Source of the DNA: Trileptium ribeirensis
Taxonomy: Eukaryota; Nematoda; Enoplea; Enoplida; Thoracostomopsidae
Length of the DNA: 64,000 nt
Direction of reading: 5' to 3'
Assembly (NCBI GenBank): GCA_030248225.1
Contig: JASANE010018629.1
Coordinates: forward strand, 31,312-95,311
The notes beneath the pieces were generated by a model. That model searched no databases. It was not told where the DNA came from and worked only from the letters and a program-made list of their open reading frames with translations. Made by a program: the position numbers and the translations under genes. The first letter of the stretch is position 1. Each line of letters opens with the position of its first letter. Positions 44,748 through 56,329 of this stretch are shown piece after piece.

Positions 44748-44759
44748 GTAGTTTTTAAA

Positions 44760-46440
44760 TAATGTCGGCCGCTATAGTCGACTTTCATGGAACTGATTAA
44801 TATTGTAACTACTAACTAATTATTGTTTTACCTTAGGCGACTAAATAGCCATAGTTGTGATATGTCTGTATGTCTGCCAGAACAAAAACATTCATATACT
44901 TTTGACTTATCCATTCCACTCAATTTTTTGGTTGTACCTGATTTCCTGCACATCTTGTGTTGGTGAATTGTGTTAATACAAACTGCCCAATTCTAAATAT
45001 ACCTTTCCATAGTTGAAAATATAACCATATTCTTGGCATTGTAAATTAGCCAGGAAACAAGACTGCTGAATGAATTTTTACAGTTGGGTTTACCCAAGAG
45101 GTACGAATAACTGGTATTAATCAAGCGAGGATGAAACGAAGCTAGCATGGTTTCTGGCATGGCTATGTTTAATCATCTGAAACAGGCTTTCTGTTTGATG
45201 TATTATATACATTCCTAATCCTTCTCGAACCGCTGAAGCCTTATAGTACTACTCTGATATCGGTTAAGCAACGACATTATCGTTTCATGCGTGTCACAAA
45301 ATCCATCGTGTTTTATCTAAAAAATTTGAAAACCCAGCGGTCCCGTTACCGTATTAATGAACATGAGCAAAATCATGCCGTAGTAACACAGTGCTCGAAA
45401 GCTTGGCGTATAGGAGTCACCCGGTTATCCATTTTCTTTACTTTTCTATTCAAATGATGCGGATTTTTTTGTTTCAAAATTGAGCCGCGCGAATTTTGTG
45501 CCTTTGCGTTACACTGTGGTTTTTACCGAAAACGCTTAGAAGCACTGAATTTCAAATTTTTCTTTGTTACTAATTCCTCAAAATACATATTCAACTACCC
45601 ATCCACATGCATGGCCACAACTGGCTACGTATAGAAAAAGACAATTGCTTCATGCTAATACCCGACGCTTGAGATTAAAATTTGGACATTATCCTGGAAT
45701 TTGTTTATTTTTTCTCCTATTCACCGGGTCCAGTAGTAAAAATCACCTCAACATGACTATTGAACATTTTTGAAATTACGTGTGCATTTTATTAAATTTT
45801 GTGCAAATGCACCTTATTTTGTGTGTAAAAAGCTCTGTTTATTTAATGTTGTTTTATGTTTATATTGCCCTGCGCCCAAACAAATAATAATTTTCGATTA
45901 AGACTGAGATTCGGGTATTTTTTGGCTGACCGTCACAGGAAACATGGTCTAACTTAAATTGTAAGTTATATAGAAGCAAATCTTTCGTGCACAGTTCGAG
46001 ACAAATTACGAGTATTCTTACACTTGCTTACGTGGATACTGGGGATTCCTTCGTGAAAAGCAACATAATTTAGTTTTAATTGTAATTTTGGGACTAAAAT
46101 CTTTATTGTGAGTGAATTCTTTACTGTTACACGACCACTTAGCGAAAAATGAGCTGCTCCGCAATAGTTGTTTTTTCGAATTTTTCGCCAACCATTTTGC
46201 TTTTATTTCTACTAGTATACCTGTATTGAATGTACGATGGAGTTAAATTGTTGTTTTGGTTTATGTTATTCGGTTCTGTTCAGGTGAAAAAGCTTCTTTG
46301 AGTTCATACTTGAGTTCTTGAGCTCTTCATTAGCTCTAGAGAATGTGTAACATTGTGTTGTGCAGCTTTGCGCTGTGTATATATTTGCCTAAACTACCGT
46401 CAGTTTATGTTAAAGTACTTTTAAGGAAGAGGTATTTTAT
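44760..46440. other. Region downstream of the last recognised DDX28-like exon
   Basis: I searched this stretch for motifs III-VI of the helicase (SAT, DIASRG, HRxGR) and saw none. No other gene is supported. Confidence 0.4.
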
Positions 46441-46448
46441 TTTAAATT

Positions 46449-46615
46449 ACAGTACTTGCCAGAAATGAGTGTCGCATTTCGAACGAGCGAACATCGAACA
46501 GAAATCGAACAAAATTTATTTATTCTCGAACACGTCTCGAACAAAATTCGAACAAACTTTTGAATTTATCGAGCGAATATCGAACGAACAGCAGTCATTT
46601 CTGGCGAGTACTGTA
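46449..46615. mobile_element. Mariner/pogo-like MITE, copy 4
   Basis: Left end ACAGTACTTGCCAGAAATGA and right end TCATTTCTGGCGAGTACTGT are inverted repeats of about 20 bp. Inside, GAACGAGCGAACATCGAACA and GAGCGAATATCGAACGAACA occur near the two ends. The copy is 167 bp and TA-flanked. Confidence 0.85.
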
Positions 46616-46932
46616 TATAAATGGGATTGACAATGCATAAAGCCATGAAAAAAGTGTAAAATATTAGAATGTAATTTCATTGTTCTGAGCCTACTTACTA
46701 TATATGATGGCCAAATCATTTAGCGGCTAGGACATAAAGATGCTCAGTGCCGTAAATGGCTTAACTCGAATATCGTGTCGTGTGATCTTATATGGACAGT
46801 CAACATTTGGTTGATTTAAGGGAATTAACGATTATTATCTTGCAAAAAATTAGTTCTGTATTGTGTATCTCATGGTTTGATCGTCTAAAATCAAATTTAT
46901 TACTTTCATAACAACAATAATAATAATGCCGA

Positions 46933-47483
46933 CTAGGATAGCCCAATCCACTCGGGTAGATAATAATCTTTTGATACGTATTGAGCTTCAAGAACCGAGC
47001 CTGGACGTGCGACAGTACTTTGATAGATCACTTTTCGCCGATCTTTTGCTTTTAAATAGTAGTTACTGTTTGAGTTGTTGTCGGTGCAATAACAATGTGG
47101 CGGTGATTGCGTTTGAGGCCAATGCGGCGGTCTTTGGTTTGACTCTCCGAAACGATGCATCGTAATCTCGGGGGGTACAGTACGTTGTTGATGTGAGTGA
47201 ATCGTGTTTTCTTTGTGGTGATATTGTGGTTGATTATTGTTGTTTTCGTTGGGCTGTCGTGATTGAATTGAACAGTCGCATCGTTCGCCAATGAGCCATG
47301 CACCCCACCAAGCAAACGTGCTCGTCGATGATATGATTACGTGATCGCATAAAGTTAGTAGGCAAAGATCGGTTGCGGGTTTTTCTTTGGGAAATTTTTC
47401 GGCAAACATCACGTCAGACGGTTTTGAAAAATTGTTTTGGCGACTCCATACATGATCGTCTCCAATAATTAGGAATCGTAGCG
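46933..47483 (-). CDS. GT11 last exon, with a polar low-complexity insertion
   Basis: Acceptor TTAATTTGCAG ends at 47484. The exon encodes LRFLIIGDDHVWSRQNNF, PATDLCLLTLCDHVII, SSTSTFAWWGAWLIG and finishes KDYYLPEWIGLS-stop at 46935-46933. Between LIGERC and KVIYQSTVARPGS lies a stretch of about 65 residues rich in Asn, Gln, His and Pro (NENNNNQPQYHHKEN; TDNNSNSNYY) that GT11 enzymes normally lack. It stays in frame and reads without a stop, so it may be a tolerated surface loop or an unrecognised intron. Confidence 0.85.
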
Positions 47484-50400
47484 CTGCAAATTAAGTGCTT
47501 TACACATTGTTTTTGGGAGTGGTTTTCTTGGTTTTACATTGCTACAGTCATAAAACTTAAAATCGATTTGATTACAAGTTCTTCTGCGCAATGTTGATTT
47601 TGAGTATACACTGTTAGCTATTCGCTATGGCTCAAATTAGTCACTTCGGCTATAGTCACGTAATTTCTTAATCAAGGCCTGTGGGTTACCAGAAATAATT
47701 ATTCTTTTCAATTAGGTCGCGGTGGTATACATGCTGAAATGCTTATTTTATTCTAGGTTACTTCTGCAACTGCATCACTGATCATACATATCTATTTATA
47801 ACAAGTTGGTTGGTGAGTCTATTGAGATAAGCCGAATGATTTTAGGACAGTATCTCAAGAAACGAACAGTGCAATTTACGCGCACTGTCGTAGTGAATAA
47901 AGCTGGTATGATCGCATATCATTATTCGTGAGGTTCTGTCGCAGTTATTGCCATTGTAGCAGATTAACATTATTGGTGTTGGATATTATTGCCAAAATGT
48001 AATTTTTGGTTTATATACTAACAACTGCTGCTGTCCGTTGGTCTGTCGGCATTAAAATCTTACATTGAAATTAATTATAAGTTGGTTGTAAAGGGTCAGT
48101 CAGGCATGCCAAAACAGTAGTGTATATTACAGCCTTGTCTGGCAATGGGCCAATTTTAACGTCATTTATCCAACTTTTAGAGGAGAGAACTTTCCAACTT
48201 TTGTTGGCCCACGCCTCATCCCGCTCCACAAGTTTTGCTAAAAATTTACTAAAAAACGTTGCAAATTAGAAACAAATGTTGGCGGGAACAAGACAAAGGT
48301 GGGTGGGGTCCAGGACAAAAGACGGAATTAAGCCTCCCCGTCAAAGATTGGGGCAAGTAACGCAACAGTCGACCGCGTCATCGTACAATTGATATAGCAT
48401 AGTGTGGCTTGAGTGTCGCACTCTTCTACAGTACTCGCCAGAAATGAGTGTCACATTTCGAACCAACGAACATCGAACAGAAATTTATTTATTCTCAAGC
48501 AACACTCAAACACTATTCGAGCAAATTTAAAAAAGTGCGCCAAAACTTTGAACACGTCTTGAAGAAAATTCGAGCACGTTTCGAACAAAATTTTGAATTT
48601 ATCGAGCGAACGTCGAACGAACAGCAGTCATTTCTGGCGAGTACTGTACAATACATTTTAGATTAGCGTTTTGACAGTTTTGCAGCGCTTTCCTTTGCAT
48701 TATTTGTTTCCGCAATAATACTACTCCCCATATCTTGATGGTCAGGCACGTACGTATGCGTAAGCCATCAGGAGACGATGTAGTCCAAATAACGGTCATT
48801 ATGCGGTGAGATGAACTTACTTTTCGAGTTTGGAACGAAAAATGTGTCCTTATGATTTCGAACGTAATCCATCGCACGCTCCACAAATGTTGCGTTGGTC
48901 GGCAGAAAACCAATTTTCGTGTTTTTTGGATCGGCAAAGTCCCCGCGTCGAATATGAACTGCCACCAGTGTTACATCGTCTCTACAATAATTTATTCTAT
49001 TGATATCTAAAGTTGTATAAATTATTTTCTTTTATCTCATTTTCTCGCCGCTATAACGACACAGTCTCTGATGTTGATATATTTAAAGTTGCATAAATTA
49101 TTTTCGTTTATCGCATTTTCTCGCCGCTATAACGACACAATCTCTGATGTTGTTATATCCAATGTTGTATAAATTATTTTCGTTTATCTCGTTTTCTCGC
49201 CGCTATAACGACACAGTCTCTGATGTTGTTATATTTAAACATGTATAAATTATTTCGTTTATCTCATTTTCTCGACACTCTAACGACACAGTCTCTGATG
49301 TTGTTATATCTAAGCTTGTATAAATTATTTTCGTTCATCTCATTTTCTCGCCGCTCTAGCGACACAGTCTCTGATGTTGTTATATCCAATGTATAAATTA
49401 TATTCGTTTATCTCATTTTCTCGCCGCTAAAACGACACAGTCTCTGATGTTGTTATATCTAAAGTTGTATAAATTATTTCATTTATCTCATTTTCTTGTC
49501 GCTCTAACGACACAGTCTCTGATGTTGTTATATCTAAAGTTGTATAAATTATTTTCATTTATCTCATTTTCTCGCCGCTCTAACGACACAGTCTCTGATG
49601 TTGTTATATCCAAAGTTGTATAAATTATTTTCGTTTATCTCATTTTCTCGCCGCTATAACCACACAGTCTCAGATGTTGTTATATCTAAAGTTGTATAAA
49701 TTATTTTCGTTTATCTCATTTTCTCGCCGCTCTAACGACATAATTTCTGATGTTGTTATATCTAAAGTTGTATAAATTATTTTCGTTTATCTCATTTTCT
49801 CGCCGCTCTAACGGCACAGTCTCTGGTGTTGTTATATCTAAAGTTGTATAAATTATTTTCGTTTATCTCGTTTTCTCGCCGCTATAACCACACATCTCTG
49901 ATGTTGTTATATCTAAAGTTGTATAAATTATTTCGTTTATCTCATTTTCTCGCGGCTCTAACGACACAGTCTCTGATGATGTTATATCTAAGCTTGTATA
50001 AATTATTTTCGTTCATCTCATTTTCTCGCCGATCTAGCGACACAGTCTCTGATGTTGTTATATCCAATGTTGTATAAATTATATTCGTTTATCTCGTTTT
50101 CTCGCCGCTATAACGACACAGTCTCTGATGTTGTTATATCTAAAGTTGTATAAATTATTTCGTTTATCTCATTTTCTCGCCGCTCTAACGACACAGTCTC
50201 TAATGTTGTTATATCTAAAGTTGTATAAATTATTTTCATTTATCTCATTTTCTCGCCGCTCTAACCACACAGTCTCTGATGTTGTTATATCTAAAGTTGT
50301 ATAAATTATTTTCGTTTATCTCATTTTCTCGCCGCTCTAACGACACAATCTCTGATGTTGTTATATCTAAATTTGTATAAATTATTTTCGTTTATCTCAT

Positions 50401-53400
50401 TTTCTCGCCGCTCTAACGGCACAGTCTCTGATGTTGTTATATCTAAAGTTGTATAAATTATTTTCGTTTATCTCATTTTCTCGCCGCTCTAACGACACAA
50501 TCTCTAATGTTGTTATATCTAAAGTTGTATAAATTATTTTCGTTTATCTCATTTTCTCGCCGCTCTAACGACACAATCTCTGATGTTATATCTAAAGTTC
50601 TATAAATTATTATCTTTTCTGTCAAGTCATTTTATCACCGCTCGCCGCTTTTTATTTCGGGCTCACTGACACTGTTACGGCGTTACCGACACTATGTATG
50701 AGTTATATACTATTTTAGCTGAAAATGAGCTTTACACGAAGCGGTATCCTGTAGTTTATCATTGACTTACTTGTTGCTCTCAATCTGTATGTTTTCCTGT
50801 CGGTTTTACAACGAACAACAATAGATTTTAGGCAATCATTGTTTGTCTTTTTAGGACTTCCAGCTGCTATCAATGGCTTGCGTTACAAGCTATCTAACCT
50901 ATGTAGTAACGGGGTGCCTTTTATTGTGTAGCAGTACTTTGCTGAGCTCAGTCTCGAACCGGGCTGTTTTGTTCCACTCTGTGATCCCGGAGCCTTGTAC
51001 TTTGTCGCTCCAATCAATGCTCCACTGCTAGCACATCGCTCCAAAAATTGTTATAACGCCTCACTACGAAATGTACATAACGTCATTTCTGTAACTGTAA
51101 AATATTGTCTATTTGTAGAGTGATTATACTAATTGTACGTTCACACCAGGGAATAACCGGAACCTGGTCTTCGAATCTTATATATATAGTAAAACAGATG
51201 AAGGACGAAATGAAAGCACTGTGGATTTAACATGTATAAAAAATTATACACTAAACTAAATGTACTGTGAAGACATTATTATTATTGCCTTTAAGGGACT
51301 TTGAAAATGCTGAGGAGCCTAAAATATATATTGATCGATTAAGATGTCGTTTTTGTATCCCAGCGGAAAAACGCTTTCCGCTGTATAGGCTTGCGTAAAC
51401 TGCGTCAAAGTGGATGTTCTTGTAACGCATGGAGCGTAGACTAGACAATTTGCTCTGTCTCCAATCGCCTCCCTTTACTAGACATACGTTCGTTATATGT
51501 TATTCCATAGGAAACTTGAAATTGTTGGTTTGCATGGCTGCAGAAGAACATAAAAATGTATACTATAATTTTCTGATCGTTGGCCAGACACGTTGTTCAC
51601 GCTAGCGTTGGACAACCAGTGTCCATCAGTTAGAAGACGATGACGAGTTTTGATCAGAATGCCATAAATGAGACAAATTTATTACATTTTGAATACATAT
51701 AGTTCGCTCCCAAGAACGCAGTTTCTAGCTGATATGCAGATATGTTACTTTACTCCAATGTAGACGGATTACAAATCTTATAAGCGCACTTGCTGGTGCT
51801 TCACACAACTTATTTTGGCCACGCTTATACAGCTAAGTACTTTAATAATCCATACTCTGTTATGTATATCAAGTTGGACCCGTTCAGGTCTAACATATAC
51901 CACAGATTTCTGAATGGATAAGCTGCTACAAGCATCGACCTAGCTTTTTGTGTTAACACTCCTGCAAGGTGAAGATGAAAAATTGTGGCCTACTTACTTT
52001 TCACAAGGTAATTTGCTGCGTTAGTCTGTTCTTTTGTTTAGCTGCGTTGAACTTGATCATTGTGATTGGATTAACGTATGATTGGACCACAGATGAAGTA
52101 AAAAAATGTGGACAATTTTATAGAAAAGATATTCTTATTGAATATTGTAGTTTAGCCGTCCGCTCAATTGTATTGAAATTGATTGCACATGTTTGATCTA
52201 CCAATGAAAAATACTAATCGTGCAGCTATGCATTCAGATAAAGGGATCTCGATGTATATACTTTCAATACGTTTTACGTCAGCGGTTATGCAACGTGAGA
52301 TGGGTCCTTTCGATTACCCCACCCGATAAGCTGGTTCTGGAAATATCAATGTCCGCTGTTTTATGACAAAAAAATTTTTTTTGGTATTTTATAAATATTT
52401 TTGATTACCAGTGGTTCTTTGCGTTTATATGAAAACCTCAGTCTAAAACTAACCCTAAGCGAAGATCCTTAATCCACCCGGCTCTACTGAATTTGGTACC
52501 AGTCGGTTCAGCTCTGTTGTGCGGCTCGAATGATATGTAAAATTATACATTTATGGGGAAAAATTTCGAAAATTTTGGGCACCAAGAGAGGACCATATTG
52601 GTAACCAAAGGAATCGAAAAGATGCCCGAAGTGGACGTTTTCTAAACCCGCTAGTCAAGCTGAATCGAGCGGTGCAAAAATCATTGCGATTGTCCAATTT
52701 CGGGCTGGGATTAACCAAAGCCGAAACCCACATTAATATATAATAATCTTATGCCAGTTTTAAAATGATACATGTACATTACATTACTTTCTAATTTTCA
52801 CGATCTTTCCCCTTATCACTCTCGGTGGAAACTCCGTTCACTTCGCTCGATCCGGTTCAACAATCCTAGACCAGTTTTTTTAATGAATTTACCTTACCTT
52901 TCTAATCCATGAGCGTGTAGAATTTTGTACAGCTTCGCGTTGCCTTCGTAACGGAGCCGTGCATTGAATCGGAATGCTGACCGGATCTGATCGGTGATTG
53001 CATGAAAATAGCGCCACGATTGCATTAGGCCTAAATAGTAATAAAGCAGTTTTGTTTTTATTTTTTATTACAGCTTTATTGTGCATAGGCAAGTGTAACA
53101 GAGTTTTTTATTTAGCTTTGAACAGCTCAACAGTCAATTTTCTGAAACTATTGAATTTATGTTTGTTTTTGGTGTTGTTTTAAGTCATGCGCAAATATGA
53201 AAAAACTTTGGTTGGACTGCGTTTAAAAAGCTTGGTGATTTTAGACGTTAGCCCTGCGTCAGGCCACACGTTTATGAGTTTCGATGCTTATGCTCACAGA
53301 TGTTTAATTTTTGTGGCTTCAATTTTGTGACATCATCATAATTAAACCTTAAGAACTGTTGGACGTACCTACGTCGGGTACAGGCGAGTTTGTTCGTTTC

Positions 53401-55881
53401 AGTGAGTCTCCCACCGAGCCCAATATTCGGCAGTTTTGAAGATACAGCAACAATTTTGGTATCTTTCGAGTCAGCTCGACAATGTGGGCCAGACAACGTG
53501 CAAAACCAAAAATCCTATTTTTCCAGTTTTTGCCGAAAACTGGGGGCCAACACTCTTCCCGTCTTATCTGCTCCCCTGAAATGACTAGCTGAACATAATC
53601 ATATTTCAATACTTTAGCTGCCGCTTACCGAGCAAAGTGTAATTGTAGTTGTGATCGAATCGTTCGAGCAGTGGATTGTATTTGGCGAATATGTTTCCGT
53701 AGTCCGCGTACAGCCGAAAACTGTGTTTGAAAAATTCGGCAGTGTGAACTCGGTGCTGGCTGACCGGAAGACGAAAGTATTTCATTAGCGACAGATTGTT
53801 ATGTTCGAACAAAACTGTAAAAAGCACTTAAACGTGACATCGACAGTGGTAATATCACATACAAGCGGACTTTGTTGTTATGCATTGCAGCTGCGTTAGG
53901 TTTATACACAACGAACCATGATCAATTATGGGTTTATTTAAGGATCATGTCAAGTCTCCCATATAAGCTTGATGAACTGACGCGACTGCATTAAGGACAA
54001 TATTTTGATGATCAATTTGAAAGGCTAGGCTTAGGTTTGGAGGCAAAGCTTTTATGATTATGCCACTGGTGGAAGGTCTTGATTCGTTTTGGGCCGAAAC
54101 TCTACAATGATTCTAATGTAGTACGTTGGCTGCGTTGCCATACGTAACAGCACGTTTTGGAATCGTGAGTGACAAGCCGAAATCAATGCTGTTTTTTAGC
54201 CATTAGACAATTACAAGACACGTTCTGTCAACGTTGGGTTTACCCAAGACTCATGGGGAAACCATTTTAATCTGGGTATCGTTCAAACAATTTTGCCTTA
54301 CATTTAACAAACTAGTGTTTTGAAACTTCAGCATTTATAATTATATATAAATATTTCCACACAATTATTTTGAAAATATAATATGAAATGCGGCGGAAAC
54401 TTAGTATCGGAAAAATTTAGCAACGATCGATCATGAAAGTATAATTGCTTCACAATTAATATTCGGTCTAGTTTTCATATTTAGCGCCCAGCTGCAGAGA
54501 CGAGTATCGGACTTTTAGCAAACGCGTATATATAATTTGAAAAATGATCTAATAAATGTTTTGCCCCAATTTTAATTTATCACGGAAACTAATTTTGATG
54601 AACCATATATATGTATGATTTCAATCAGTCAAAATCGGTCTTTCTGGACGTATTACTATTTTTACCAAGAGTGCATAACGAAAGAGTATGTCACTGCTCT
54701 ACACTCATATGTAAACCCGTCTTAGATGTCCCACAGCTTTGTTGGGGTATGTCGAACCCTCTGTTTTGAGGATGGTCGAATAAGATAATCACAATTTTTC
54801 ATGCGTTCCTACCCTCAATACTGTGAGTTCGGCACACCGTCACAATATTGGGGGGCTGGGTCAGTGCATAATCACCCACCCCACTCCCATGAATAAGCGG
54901 TGGTAAGGTTAAAACACAGGTGTCCTCCAAAACGGGTTTGTGTCATACTCTTCTCTAATGCACTCTTGGTATTACCAAGAGCTACTGGTGCCTCTAATTT
55001 CTGAAGAGCATGGCATTCTTGAGATTTCTATTACTATTATGTGTCTACTTTGTCTATGAAGTGCTTTTCGTCAGTGGAATATCACAGACGATGTCGTTTA
55101 TAAACATTAGCTACTCCACTCGTGTTCTTGCGCCATCATTTTACTCATGATTTTGGACTCGCGGCTTTAATACACCTAGCAAATTTTTCTGAACCACTCC
55201 GCTTATATCTCACCATGGTCCTGGATCATAACAATTACAGCACACGCCTGTTCTTGGACCACTAATTTTACACCCCAAGATTATGGTGGGAGTAGTAAAC
55301 GCAATTCGTCCTTAAATTTTAGTATATATATAGGTTGAGTCGTGTTGTCCAAGAACACGAGTGAGGTTCAGCCGGGTTTTTTTCAAGGACATGAGTGGGG
55401 TATAAGGCGACTGGTTAGGGTCCAAGATCGTGGCTGAGGCCTAAGATGGTGGTGCTTGGAAATGAGTGGCGTGGGTCGCGCTTATGACCTTGAATGTAAT
55501 ATTCCCGGGAGTATGCGAAAAATGACCGGCGATCTACCGCGGGTGGTCACAAGAGAAATCGGAAGAGTGCCACACAATTCAGAACATAAAGGAGCGTCCT
55601 CGGCTCTTTTAACTAACCAAGATATCTTACCCAGTGTCATATTATTAGTATGTGCAATTCCCAGCGCTGAAGCGTACATGAATAGCTCGTTGCCCAACCG
55701 GAATTCGGATCTGGCTTCAAACGTTAACAAGCCGTTGTTCTGATGCAGCGTTGGCCCAGGATTGCCGTGTACTACCATTCCGGGATTAGCTCGGAATTGC
55801 CGTGGCCCGGAGCGTGGCTGCGGTCCCAGGTTTCGAAAAGTGGGTGGTGGGGGACGATGCAGACCTTTTTGACCATCTGTT
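46933..55881 (-). CDS. GT11-family alpha-1,2-fucosyltransferase-like gene (five exons, 5' end missing)
   Basis: Exons on the minus strand: 55881-55631, 53814-53629, 53030-52898, 48981-48821, 47483-46933; all phases agree and the last ends in TAG. The product reads RLGNELFMYASALGIA (GT11 N-terminal block), LLGLMQSWRYF, VAVHIRRGDF (motif with the catalytic/GDP-fucose-binding Arg pair), FLIIGDDHVW, DLCLLTLCDHVIISSTS with FAWWGAWL, and the ending DYYLPEWIGLS. Family members are Golgi type II membrane enzymes moving fucose from GDP-fucose to galactose. The exon with the membrane anchor and start codon was not identified. Acceptor specificity cannot be read from sequence. Confidence 0.85.
48427..48648. 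mobile_element. Mariner/pogo-like MITE, copy 5, in a GT11 intron
   Basis: Left end TACAGTACTCGCCAGAAATG and right end CATTTCTGGCGAGTACTGTA are perfect inverted repeats of about 20 bp. GAGCGAACGTCGAACGAACA sits beside the right end. It is 222 bp with TA at both borders. Confidence 0.9.
48821..48981 (-). CDS. GT11 exon with the HxRRxD motif
   Basis: Acceptor TTATTGTAG ends at 48982 and donor GTAAGT begins at 48820. It encodes DDVTLVAVHIRRGDFADPKN, TKIGFLPTNATFVERAMDYV and ends FFVPNSK. H-I-R-R-G-D is the hallmark GT11 motif. The N-A-T tripeptide is a potential N-glycosylation site. Confidence 0.9.
49000..50605. repeat. 76-bp minisatellite, about 21 units, in a GT11 intron
   Basis: Each unit contains GTTATATCTAAAGTTGTATA, a TTTATCTCATTTTCTCGCCG block and CTAACGACACAGTCTCTGAT. 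Units vary by point changes and small indels. The array begins within about 20 bp of the acceptor of the 48981-48821 exon (it lies upstream of it on the minus strand). Confidence 0.97.
50640..51140. other. Intronic sequence, nothing recognised
   Basis: Contains a TCTCGAACCGGGCTG word loosely like a Pol III B-box near 50952, not enough to call a SINE. Confidence 0.3.
51147..51490 (+). mobile_element. hAT-related fragment, copy 2
   Basis: Starts CAGGGAATAACCGGAACC and continues TGGTCTTCGAATCTT, ATAGTAAAACAGATGAAGGA and GTGGATTTAA, matching the right part of the 19.2-20.6 kb hAT element (read from its right end). The opposite end is not seen here. Confidence 0.7.
51969..52196 (+). other. Short frame with one predicted membrane segment
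   Basis: A 75-codon plus-strand frame with VICCVSLFFCLAALNLIIVI, a plausible transmembrane helix, then LTYDWTTDEVKKCGQFYRKD. It lies antisense in a GT11 intron. No family is recognised and there is no splice support. Listed as a weak candidate. Confidence 0.15.
52898..53030 (-). CDS. GT11 exon
   Basis: Acceptor TACTATTTAG ends at 53031 and donor GTAAGG begins at 52897. It encodes LMQSWRYFHAITDQIRSAFR then FNARLRYEGNAKLYKILHAH. Q-S-W-[RK]-Y-F is a conserved GT11 block. Too short to show as a long open frame, it was found by following phase and motif from neighbouring exons. Confidence 0.85.
53629..53814 (-). CDS. GT11 exon
   Basis: Acceptor TGCTTTTTACAG ends at 53815 and donor GTAAGC begins at 53628. 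It encodes LFEHNNLSLMKYFRLPVSQH, EFFKHSFRLYADYGNIFAKY and NPLLERFDHNYNYTLL. Two N-x-S/T sites (NLS, NYT) are present. Phases agree on both sides. Confidence 0.85.
54663..54971. mobile_element. MITE with TACCAAGAGTGCAT terminal repeats, in a GT11 intron
   Basis: The left end TACCAAGAGTGCATAACGAA and the reverse complement of the right end TACCAAGAGTGCATTAGAGA match at about 24 of 28 positions. The 309-bp element has a G+C-rich middle (CCACCCCACTCCCATG). No coding region. Confidence 0.75.
55631..55881 (-). CDS. GT11 exon with N-terminal catalytic block
   Basis: Acceptor TTTGCTTTCAG ends at 55882 and donor GTAAGA begins at 55630. A Pro/Arg-rich stem region (KGLHRPPPPTFRNLGPQPRS) precedes ARSEFRLGNELFMYASALGI and NNMTL. 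G-N-x-[LM]-F-x-Y-A-S is the usual start of GT11 catalytic domains. The stem implies a Golgi membrane anchor in a further upstream exon. Confidence 0.85.
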
Positions 55882-56006
55882 CTGAAAGCAAATAACAGAG
55901 ACGAGGGTGTTTTCGATTTAATATTGTTGCGAACAAGAGTATAATTCTAGTTACGAAGTTAGCATAATGTTAGTTATAACATCTCGCTTATTAACTCTAT
56001 ACCTAT

Positions 56007-56320
56007 ATATAAGGGAATAACCGGAACCAGCAACAGGAACCGTTCATTTAAAACGGGTCATAAACCGGAACATGGTCTTCGAAGCTTGTATATAGTAAAA
56101 CAGTTGAAGGTAAAAATGAAGGTACAGTAGATTTAAATGTATTAAAAATAACTTTTGCATTAAACTTAATGTAGCGCTATGGGATTAACGCCTTTCTGGA
56201 TCGTTGAAGTGACTGTTGAAGCTAATGATGTTTATTTATTAATCAATATGTCTGTTTTTGGACTCAAGATCAAAAAATGTCTTCCACTATATACCCTTGC
56301 GTAAATTGGGTCAAATTAAA
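56007..56320 (+). mobile_element. hAT-related fragment, copy 3
   Basis: Begins GGGAATAACCGGAACC, then ATGGTCTTCGAAGCTTG, ATAGTAAAACAGTTGAAGG and TTAAACTTAATGTAGCGC, collinear with the right part of the 19.2-20.6 kb hAT element. It lies just upstream of the most 5' GT11 exon identified. Confidence 0.7.
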
Positions 56321-56329
56321 TATTTATTT

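Noticed and set aside
49000..50605. CRISPR-like regular repeat array
   Set aside because: Units are contiguous with no unique spacers, the genome is eukaryotic, and the array lies in an intron; it is a minisatellite.
53272..53609. Two overlapping minus-strand frames between GT11 exons
   Set aside because: They start inside or just after the donor of the upstream GT11 exon and contain no GT11 block; the phase-compatible next exon is at 53030-52898.
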